A stretch of 64,000 nt of DNA from Paracoccus sanguinis (GTDB lineage Bacteria; Pseudomonadota; Alphaproteobacteria; Rhodobacterales; Rhodobacteraceae). Both the position numbers and the translations under genes were made by a program. Within the stretch, counting starts at the first letter, position 1. Each line of letters starts with the position of its first letter. The notes under the pieces are model-generated. The model was not told where the DNA came from. It saw nothing but the letters and a program-made list of their open reading frames with translations, and did no database searches. Below are positions 10,193 to 16,346 of the stretch, piece by piece. Where the stretch lies: positions 1-64,000 of the forward strand of contig NZ_FNNA01000003.1 of NCBI RefSeq assembly GCF_900106665.1, given 5' to 3'.

Positions 10193-10591
10193 ATGAGCAC
10201 CGACATCACGCCAGCCACCGAAAAGACGCCGACCCACGCGCCTGAAGCCGCCGCCGGCGGCCGCATCTACCGCCCGCTGACCGATATCGTCGAGACCGAT
10301 CAGTGTGTCTCCATGATGGTCGAAATGCCTGGCGTGGCCGCCGATGTGGTCGAAATCACGTTTGAAAACCGCGTGCTGACGATCCGCGGCAAGGATGAGC
10401 CGATGCGGCCAGAAGATCTGGAACTTGCCTATGCTGAATATGCCGAGGGCGATTTCGAGCGTGACTTCACGCTTTCCAAGAACTTCGACCGCGACAGGAT
10501 CGAAGCCGAGATGCGTGGAGGCCTCGTCACTCTGACGCTCGCCCGAGCCCCTGAAGGGCAGCCAAAAAGGATCGCCGTCAAGGGCGCCTGA
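10193..10591 (+). CDS. Small heat-shock protein, Hsp20 family (first copy)
   Basis: A 132-residue protein with an alpha-crystallin domain from about residue 25: 'YRPLTDIVETDQCVSMMVEM', 'PGVAADVVEITFENRVLTIR' and the conserved 'GGLVTLTLARA' near the C-terminus. The N-terminal arm is short and disordered. It lacks a clear C-terminal I-x-I/V motif apart from 'KRIAVKG'. A strong GGAGGAG precedes the ATG. It is the first gene of the rightward operon, 20 bp ahead of a second Hsp20. Hsp20 proteins hold unfolding clients for disaggregases such as ClpG, so the divergent pairing makes functional sense. Confidence 0.92.
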   Translation: MSTDITPATEKTPTHAPEAAAGGRIYRPLTDIVETDQCVSMMVEMPGVAADVVEITFENRVLTIRGKDEPMRPEDLELAYAEYAEGDFERDFTLSKNFDRDRIEAEMRGGLVTLTLARAPEGQPKRIAVKGA

Positions 10592-10611
10592 AAACCGACG
10601 GAGACACCATC

Positions 10612-11103
10612 ATGCAGATCAAGGACCTGATCCCCTGGGCGCGCAAGGACGGCGCGCCAGACGCCAAGAGCAGCGAAGACAACCCGATGGCGACGCTCCA
10701 GCGCGAAATGAACCATGTGTTCGAGAACTTCTGGAACCGGGTCGGTCAGTTCGAATGGCCCTGGGGCAGCGGCGAAGCCAAATCCGACGTGGTCGAGACC
10801 GACAACGCGATCGAAGTGTCGATCGAGCTGCCGGGCATGGAGATGAAGGACATCGAGGTGACGGTCAACGATGACATGTTGACTGTGAAGGGGGAGAAGA
10901 AGATCGAGCGCCAGGAGGAGAAGAAGGGATACTACCTCTCCGAGCGCAGCTACGGCGCGATCTACCGGACAATTCCGCTCCCCCCCGGTGTGGATGGCGA
11001 AAAGGCGCAAGCCTCCTTCAAGAACGGGGTTCTGACGATCAAGCTGCCCCAGACTCCCGAGGCGCAGGCCAAGGTCAGGAAAATCGCGGTCAAGGAGGCC
11101 TGA
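10612..11103 (+). CDS. Small heat-shock protein, Hsp20 family (second copy, class with long N-arm)
   Basis: A 163-residue Hsp20 with an N-terminal arm ('MQIKDLIPWARKDG', then 'MNHVFENFWNRV') and a canonical alpha-crystallin domain: 'SDVVETDNAIEVSIELPGME', 'DDMLTVKGEKKIE', 'ERSYGAIYRTIPLPPGVD' and 'FKNGVLTIKLPQ'. The C-terminus carries 'KVRKIAVKEA', an I-x-V motif used for oligomer assembly. GGAG lies eight bases before the ATG. Its sequence differs clearly from the first copy, so this is an old pair rather than a recent tandem duplication. Heat-resistance islands usually carry two distinct sHsps, as here. Confidence 0.94.
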   Translation: MQIKDLIPWARKDGAPDAKSSEDNPMATLQREMNHVFENFWNRVGQFEWPWGSGEAKSDVVETDNAIEVSIELPGMEMKDIEVTVNDDMLTVKGEKKIERQEEKKGYYLSERSYGAIYRTIPLPPGVDGEKAQASFKNGVLTIKLPQTPEAQAKVRKIAVKEA

Positions 11104-11175
11104 GCCGGGCATTGATCGTGCCAACTCTGCGGCGAAACCGCCGTAGAACCAATCACAGCCGAAAGGAACAGACTG

Positions 11176-12165
11176 ATGAAACTCAGGAATCTTTACGCGG
11201 GAACAGCTTTGGCCCTGCTGATTGTCAGCGCCGGCCCTTCCTGGTCTCAGGATACGGCTCAGGCGGAAGCTGAAGCACAGGCGGTCAACCGGGAGCAGGT
11301 CGAAGAGAGCGTGACCGCCAAAACCGATTCACAGCTCGCCGATAAACGCACCGCCCTGATCCAGGAGGCGGTCGACGCGCTCGATGAAACGAACGCTGCG
11401 ATCGCCGCGATCGAGAAGGGCGATAAAGATGCAGCGATTGCTGCGCTCGCGTTGGCCTCGGGGAAGCTCGAGACCGTCGTCGCGCGTGAACCGGATCTCG
11501 CTTTGGCGCCCGTACGGATCGATCATTTCACCTATGACGTTCTGGGCAGCGTCGAAGCCGTCCGAAAACTCGGCAAACAGATCGAGAACTTGGTCGACGA
11601 TGGGAAGTTCCAGGAAGCGAGACCGCTGCTGAGCGGGTTCGCGTCCGAGGTTGTCATCCGGACAACCAGCCTTCCGCTTGCGACCTATCCCGACGCGATC
11701 CTTGCAGCGACGGCACTGCTTGATGACGGAAAGACCGACGAAGCGATGACGGTACTCAACGCCGCACTGAGCACCCAGGTGGTGACCGACACAGTGGTCG
11801 CCCTGCCTCCGCTCAGAGCCGTAGCGATGATCGAGAAGGCCAAAGCTCTGCTCAATGACGACGGTGAGGCGGCAAACGACAAGGCCGCTACTGAAGATAA
11901 AGCCGCTACTGAAGATAAAGCCGCTACTGAAGATAAAGCCGCTACTGAAGATGCCGATCTGACGGCCGCCGACTATGTTGAGGCGGCACGCCAGGAACTC
12001 AAAATCGCCGAAGCGCTCGGCTACGGCCGCGAAAGCGATTTCGAGGATCTGCATAAGGCGCTGGATGAGTTGGACCGTCAGATTGAGGCGCAGGAGGATA
12101 CCGGAGGGATCTTCGAAACGATTGCGACCCGGTTCGAGGAACTTCGAGCGCGCATCTTCAACTAA
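11176..12165 (+). CDS. yfdX: YfdX family periplasmic stress protein
   Basis: The product has 329 residues with a Sec signal peptide (residues 1-25, cleavage after 'AGPSWSQ' or nearby) and the helical YfdX domain: 'KTDSQLADKRTALIQEAVDA', 'GDKDAAIAALALASGKLETV', 'VRIDHFTYDVL' and 'LPLATYPDAILAATALLDDG'. YfdX proteins are periplasmic and are regular members of heat-resistance loci, where they contribute to protein homeostasis. A run of four DKAATE units (around residues 235-258) interrupts the C-terminal part and is encoded by perfect or near-perfect 18-bp repeats. AAAGGA precedes the ATG. A strong terminator follows, so this gene probably ends the hsp20-hsp20-yfdX transcript. Confidence 0.9.
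   Translation: MKLRNLYAGTALALLIVSAGPSWSQDTAQAEAEAQAVNREQVEESVTAKTDSQLADKRTALIQEAVDALDETNAAIAAIEKGDKDAAIAALALASGKLETVVAREPDLALAPVRIDHFTYDVLGSVEAVRKLGKQIENLVDDGKFQEARPLLSGFASEVVIRTTSLPLATYPDAILAATALLDDGKTDEAMTVLNAALSTQVVTDTVVALPPLRAVAMIEKAKALLNDDGEAANDKAATEDKAATEDKAATEDKAATEDADLTAADYVEAARQELKIAEALGYGRESDFEDLHKALDELDRQIEAQEDTGGIFETIATRFEELRARIFN
11878..11949 (+). repeat. Four 18-bp tandem repeats inside yfdX
   Basis: The unit GATAAAGCCGCTACTGAA is repeated four times (the first copy has GACAAG in place of GATAAA) and encodes DKAATE x4. Because the unit is a multiple of three, copy number can change without breaking the frame. The AAG/AAA and GCT codons differ from the GC-rich usage around them, which suggests recent expansion. 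Confidence 0.9.
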
Positions 12166-12181
12166 AAGAGAACCTCTAATG

Positions 12182-12220
12182 GAGCCCCGCCGCAAACGAG
12201 ACCAGCGGCGGGGCTCTTTC
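12182..12220 (+). terminator. Rho-independent terminator after yfdX
   Basis: A perfect 12-bp stem, GAGCCCCGCCGC (12182-12193) with GCGGCGGGGCTC (12205-12216), encloses an 11-nt loop and is followed by TTTC. It lies 17 bp past the yfdX stop. Confidence 0.85.
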
Positions 12221-12386
12221 GCAGGAAGACTGAGGAACGATCGATAGTCTGGGCCCGGAGTCCCGGTTCTCGACACATAACAATTGGTTCCTGGCTCCAT
12301 CGCAGGTAAAGAATTTCCGAATGATCCCGGTCTGCGGCGAAGCCAGGGAGAGCTTGTCTATTCGGGGGGAACTTCGAGGGGTACTG

Positions 12387-12866
12387 ATGAAAGACCTGAA
12401 ACCATCCGGGCTGACCCGTGAACAATGGTCGGCGATGACGCTCTACGAGAAGTTCGAGCAAGTTGTCATCTTCGTCCTCAGCGTCATCATTGCGGCGATC
12501 GTCGTGGCGTCGGTCTGGGCGCTGATGCGCGAAGTCGTGAACCGCTTGCTTCTGGGGGCATTCGACACGCTCGACTACGCCACTTTCCAGGTGGTGTTCG
12601 GCATGATCTTCACCGTGGTGATCGCGCTCGAGTTCAAGCGCTCCCTTCTTGTTGCGACCGAGCGCAGCTTCGGGATCCTCCAGGTCCGCACGATCGTGCT
12701 GATCGCGCTCCTCGCCATCGCGCGCAAATTCATCATCCTGGACCTCGGCGAGACGGAAGCATCCAAGATTGCCGCACTCGCGGGCGCGGCGCTTGCGCTC
12801 GGCGCTGTCCACTGGCTGGTGCGCGATCAGGACCGGCGCGAACTCGAAGGCCACGAGACGCGATGA
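12387..12866 (+). CDS. psiE: PsiE family membrane protein
   Basis: I chose the ATG at 12387 (GAGGGG upstream); a longer frame from 12321 is possible. The 159-residue product has four hydrophobic segments and PsiE-like features: 'LYEKFEQVVIFVLSVIIAAI', 'VFGMIFTVVIALEFKRSLL' and 'VRTIVLIALLAIARKFIILD'. PsiE (phosphate-starvation-inducible) is a membrane protein of unknown mechanism and is a typical tail member of heat-resistance islands. It lies beyond the yfdX terminator, so it probably has its own promoter in 12221-12386. Its stop overlaps the start of the htpX remnant (ATGA). Confidence 0.85.
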   Translation: MKDLKPSGLTREQWSAMTLYEKFEQVVIFVLSVIIAAIVVASVWALMREVVNRLLLGAFDTLDYATFQVVFGMIFTVVIALEFKRSLLVATERSFGILQVRTIVLIALLAIARKFIILDLGETEASKIAALAGAALALGAVHWLVRDQDRRELEGHETR

Positions 12867-13400
12867 CCGCGGCCTCCGCCAGCCACCGCCTGCTCAATTT
12901 CGTGCAATCGGCGCTGCTGCTCGGGCTCATGGCCGCGATCGCCTGGGATCGCGGTGACAGCGATCGCCGGACCCGAAAATGGTCTCCTCATGGCGCTCGC
13001 GATGGGCGGGGGTCTCCCATTTGCGTCCGCGTTGCCACGCCGGCTGCTCCTCTCGGCCTATCAGGCGCAGCGGCTCACCGGTCGTGATGCCCCCAGTCTC
13101 GTCGCGGCCGTGGCCGAACTCAACCGCAGGTCCGGGCTGCAGCCGCGCGGGCGCTTTATCGCGTGCCAAGCCGGCTGCCGAACGCCTTCGGCCTGGGCAG
13201 GCCCGAGGACAGCGCCATCTGCGTCACCGACGGGCTGCTCGACCTGCTCGACGGCCGAGAACTCGCCGGGGTTCTGGCGCATGAGATCGGGCATATCGCC
13301 AACCGCGACCTGTGGATCATGAGCCTCGCAGACATGATGTCGCGCCTCGTCTCGCTGGCAAGCTGGCTCGGACAGCAGAACGGCGACCTGTCAGAAGGCA
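12863..13400 (+). pseudogene. htpX: HtpX-like M48 zinc protease, frameshifted and truncated
   Basis: Three successive frames reconstruct one protein. From ATG 12863: 'HRLLNFVQSALLLGLMAAIA'. From about 12954: 'AIAGPENGLLMALAMGGGL' and 'LLLSAYQAQRLTGRDAPSLV'. From about 13163: 'LPNAFGLGRPEDSAICVTDG' and 'GVLAHEIGHIANRD'. The HEIGH zinc motif is at 13280-13294. The order matches HtpX family membrane metalloproteases: two N-terminal helices, an unfolded linker, then HEXXH. The frame breaks are near 12950 and 13150. Similarity stops near 13400, before the remaining C-terminal helices and the third zinc ligand, so the gene is dead. Membrane proteases (FtsH, HtpX or DegP types) close many heat-resistance islands. 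Confidence 0.8.
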
Positions 13401-13542
13401 GGTCTTCCAGAGAAGGTTGTCTTTCAGGCCCATCCCCTCCGCCAGTTTCCGACGTTGACGCACCCTATGCGTCGCCTTTTTGGCGACGTGGCGGACTGGC
13501 CTCGCCTCACGTATCTCTCACCGGAGTTGACAGGAGACGACC

Positions 13543-14301
13543 ATGACAGCTTTTCACGAGACGGGGCACGGGCGCCGCCTGGCGTATCAAGCGTTGCCTG
13601 CTGTGGCCGAGGGGCCCGGCGTGGTGTTCCTGCACGGGTTCCGGTCCGATATGGAGGGGACGAAGGCGCTCGACCTCGCCGACTGGTGCGGGGCGACGCG
13701 GCGGGGGATGCTGCGGTTCGATCTGTCGGGGCATGGGCTTTCGGCCGAGCAGGGCGCGGTCGAGGACTTCGGGATCACCGACTGGCTCGAGGATGCACGT
13801 GACATCATCGCCGCGCGGGCGCCGGGGCCGCAGGTGCTCGTGGGGTCGTCGCTCGGTGGCTGGCTGGCGCTGCGGCTCGCGCGCGAGGCGCCCGAGCTGG
13901 TGGCGGGGCTGGTGACGATCGCCGCCGCGCCGGACTTCACGACGCGGATGGAGCAGGGGTTCACCGACGCCGACCGGGAGGCGCTGCGCTCGCAGGGTGC
14001 GGTCACCCGGCCGAGCGCCTATGGGGACGATTACGTCTTCTCGCGCCGGCTGTTCGAGCAGGGGGCGGCCGAACAGCTGTTCGACCGGCCGCTGCCTTTG
14101 CCGATGCCGGCGCGGATGTTTCAGGGAACGGCGGACGAGGACGTGCCGATGGGCGAGGCGCTGCGGCTTCTCGATCATGCGGAGGGGCCGGACATCCGCC
14201 TGACGCTCGTCAGGGGAGCCGATCATCGGTTCAGCGAGCCGGGCCAGCTGGGCATGATCCGCGCGGCGGTGGCCGAACTCACCGGCGCCGAAGCGCGGTG
14301 A
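13543..14301 (+). CDS. Alpha/beta hydrolase (ABHD10-like serine hydrolase)
   Basis: A 252-residue cytoplasmic protein with the alpha/beta-hydrolase order: oxyanion strand 'GVVFLHGFRSDMEGTKA', nucleophile elbow 'LVGSSLGGWLALRLA' (Ser in G-S-S-L-G-G), acid in 'GTADEDVPM' and His in 'RGADHRFSEPGQL'. The HGFRSDMxGxKA signature resembles the mitochondrial ABHD10/palmitoyl-thioesterase-like group common in alphaproteobacteria. The substrate is unknown. AGGAG lies six bases before the ATG. The GC-rich codon usage is like the region to the right and unlike the stress island, so this is the first core gene past the island. Confidence 0.85.
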   Translation: MTAFHETGHGRRLAYQALPAVAEGPGVVFLHGFRSDMEGTKALDLADWCGATRRGMLRFDLSGHGLSAEQGAVEDFGITDWLEDARDIIAARAPGPQVLVGSSLGGWLALRLAREAPELVAGLVTIAAAPDFTTRMEQGFTDADREALRSQGAVTRPSAYGDDYVFSRRLFEQGAAEQLFDRPLPLPMPARMFQGTADEDVPMGEALRLLDHAEGPDIRLTLVRGADHRFSEPGQLGMIRAAVAELTGAEAR

Positions 14302-14307
14302 GAGAGA

Positions 14308-14329
14308 GGCAGGCGCGAGCGCGCCTGCC
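14308..14329. terminator. Hairpin between convergent genes (probable bidirectional terminator)
   Basis: GGCAGGCGC (14308-14316) pairs with GCGCCTGCC (14321-14329) around a 4-nt loop. It sits between the ends of the convergent hydrolase and PPOX-like genes. There is no long T-run, so termination strength is uncertain. Confidence 0.5.
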
Positions 14330-14342
14330 CCCAGCGCATCAA

Positions 14343-14816
14343 TCAGGCGAAGCTGATCTCGAAATGCTCGCCCATGTCGGGCTTGGCGCCGGTCAGCTTG
14401 GACTTGGCGATCTGGTACATGAACCCCAGCCCGCCGTCGGTGGACCAGACCTCGGCCGCGCTCAGCGACAGGCGCAGCAGCCGGACGTCGTCGTCCTGCT
14501 TGCCGTCCTCGAACCAGCTCGAGGCGACCGCATTCCAGATCTCGTCCAGCTTCTCGCGGTCGTCCGACAGCGACAGCTCGCCCTCGATCCGGGCGTACAG
14601 CTTGCCGCCCTGGCTCGAGACGACATGGACCGCCTTCTTCGCTTCGCCGCTGACCGCCTCGGCGAGGTCGGTGCCCTCGGCGGTGATGAACCACAGCGCA
14701 TCCTCGTCGGGGTCGGCGTAATGCGACATCGGCACCAGCCGCCAGTCGGGGTCGCAGCCCAGCATGCCGGCGTTCACGTCGTCCAGGCGTTTCCAGAAGG
14801 TCTCGCGGTCGCTCAT
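14343..14816 (-). CDS. PPOX-like general stress protein (FMN-binding split barrel)
   Basis: A 157-residue protein of the pyridoxamine-5'-phosphate-oxidase-like split-barrel group, similar in pattern to the general stress protein 26 family: 'FWKRLDDVNAGMLG', 'WRLVPMSHYADPDEDALWFI', 'KKAVHVVSSQGGKLYARIEG' and 'LDEIWNAVASSWFEDGKQDD'. Such proteins usually bind flavin in a homodimer; the substrate is unknown. AAAGGA precedes the ATG. It is a single gene between two hairpins. Confidence 0.8.
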   Translation of the reverse strand: MSDRETFWKRLDDVNAGMLGCDPDWRLVPMSHYADPDEDALWFITAEGTDLAEAVSGEAKKAVHVVSSQGGKLYARIEGELSLSDDREKLDEIWNAVASSWFEDGKQDDDVRLLRLSLSAAEVWSTDGGLGFMYQIAKSKLTGAKPDMGEHFEISFA

Positions 14817-14854
14817 CTCGGGGTTCCTTTCGGGTTGACCCCCTAGAAACGAGA

Positions 14855-14881
14855 CCGCCCGCCGGCGGTTCCGGCGGGCGG
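14855..14881 (-). terminator. Hairpin downstream of phaZ
   Basis: An 11-bp stem (CCGCCCGCCGG at 14855 and CCGGCGGGCGG at 14871) with a 5-nt loop follows the phaZ stop on the minus strand. The run beyond it (GTCTCGTTTC) is only weakly T-rich. Confidence 0.6.
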
Positions 14882-14905
14882 CAGAGAGATGCCGCGGCGG
14901 CTGGC

Positions 14906-16249
14906 TCAGACGGCGATCTTGGAGTCGTCGTCCGGGCCGAGCGGGCGGGTGTCGCCCTTGACCTGCCCGCCGCGCTTGCGCTTGGCCTTGGGCGTCTCGG
15001 CCTTGCCGGTGTGTTCATCCATGAAGTCGAGCACCAGCGGGCGGATGTTCAGCCGCCAGCTCTTGCCGGCGAAGATGCCGTAGTGGCCGGCGCCCGGTTC
15101 GAGGTGCTGGGCCTTGCGGTCGTCGGGCACGCCGGTGCAGAGCGCCAGCGCCGCGACGCACTGGCCGGGGGCCGAGATGTCGTCGTTGGCGCCCTCGACG
15201 GTCATCACCGCCACGTCGCGGATGGCGCCGATGTCGACCGGCTTGCCCTCGACCGAGAAGCTGTTCGAGGCGATCTCGCCGCGCTTGAAGATGCGGTCCA
15301 CGGTCGAGAGGTAGAACTCGGCCGTCATGTCCATCACGGCGAGGTATTCGTCGTAGAACTTGTTGTGCTTGTCGCCCTCGGACCCGGCGCCGGTGGCCTC
15401 GGCGAAGATCTTGTCCATGAAGGCCTTGCGGTGGGTGTCGGCGTTCATGGCGATGAAGGACGAGAGCTGCGCGAGGCCCGGATAGACCATCCGGCCGGCG
15501 CCGCGATACTTGAAGCCGACCTGCTGGATGGCGAGGTGCTCAAGCTCGCCCATCGTCACCCGGTTGCCGAAGTCGGTGACCTCGGTCGCGGCGGCGTCGG
15601 GGTCGATCGGGCCGCCGATCAGGGTCAGGGTGCGGGGCTGGGCGTCGGGGTTATCAGCCGCGAGGATCGCGGTCGCGGCCAGCGTCAGCGGGGCCGGCTG
15701 GCAGACCGCGATGACGTGCAGGTCGGGCCCGAGGTGGGACATGAAGTCGACGAGGTAGCGGGTGTAGTCCTCGACGTCGAACTTGCCCTCGCTCACCGGG
15801 ATGTCGCGGGCATTGTGCCAGTCCGTCACCCACACGTCGCAGTCGGGCAGGAGCGACGTCACCGTCGAGCGCAGCAGCGTGGCGTAGTGCCCCGACATCG
15901 GCGCGACCAGCAGCACCTTGCGCTCGGCCGGTTCGCGGCGGGCGACGCGGAAGCGGACGAGGTCGCCGAACGGGCGCTCGATCTCGGGCTCGACATAGAC
16001 GAGGTGGTCCTGGCCTTCGGACCCGGGGATCGGCGGGATCTCCCAGTCGGGCTTGATGACCATGCGGGCGAAGCTGCGTTCCGTCACCCGGCCCCAGGCC
16101 GAGAGCAGCTTGAACATCGGGGACGGGACTAGCGCGAAGATCGGGTAGGACGCAATCGCCCGGGCCGAGGCCCCCATCCATTCGTTGGTGTTCCGAAACG
16201 TCTCCATCGCGTCGTACGACACGATCCCTCGATAACCCTTGTACGCCAT
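14906..16249 (-). CDS. phaZ: Intracellular poly(3-hydroxybutyrate) depolymerase
   Basis: The start is ATG 16249, where the conserved 'MAYKGYRGIVSYDAMETFRN' begins; the frame is open further upstream without support. The 447-residue product matches intracellular PHB depolymerases. It contains the nucleophile segment 'LHVIAVCQPAPLTLAA' with the Cys of the C-Q-P box, 'YVEPEIERPFGDLVRF', 'MSGHYATLLRSTV' and a C-terminal catalytic-His region 'LEPGAGHYGIFAGKSWR'. A Lys/Arg-rich tail follows. It releases 3-hydroxybutyrate from storage granules. It is divergent from phaC with only 97 bp between the two starts, so the two are likely co-regulated. Confidence 0.92.
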   Translation of the reverse strand: MAYKGYRGIVSYDAMETFRNTNEWMGASARAIASYPIFALVPSPMFKLLSAWGRVTERSFARMVIKPDWEIPPIPGSEGQDHLVYVEPEIERPFGDLVRFRVARREPAERKVLLVAPMSGHYATLLRSTVTSLLPDCDVWVTDWHNARDIPVSEGKFDVEDYTRYLVDFMSHLGPDLHVIAVCQPAPLTLAATAILAADNPDAQPRTLTLIGGPIDPDAAATEVTDFGNRVTMGELEHLAIQQVGFKYRGAGRMVYPGLAQLSSFIAMNADTHRKAFMDKIFAEATGAGSEGDKHNKFYDEYLAVMDMTAEFYLSTVDRIFKRGEIASNSFSVEGKPVDIGAIRDVAVMTVEGANDDISAPGQCVAALALCTGVPDDRKAQHLEPGAGHYGIFAGKSWRLNIRPLVLDFMDEHTGKAETPKAKRKRGGQVKGDTRPLGPDDDSKIAV

Positions 16250-16346
16250 ATGCACCGTCCCTTTCCGCAGGCCGTCATGCAAAGTCCGGTTTACGCCTTT
16301 CGTCAACCGAGTCTTAATGGGGGTAGGGTAGGGAGGACAGCACGAC

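Noticed and set aside
13470-13488. Hairpin CGTCGCC-TTTTT-GGCGACG as a terminator after htpX
   Set aside because: The T-run is in the loop, not after the stem, so it is not a normal intrinsic terminator; left unassigned.
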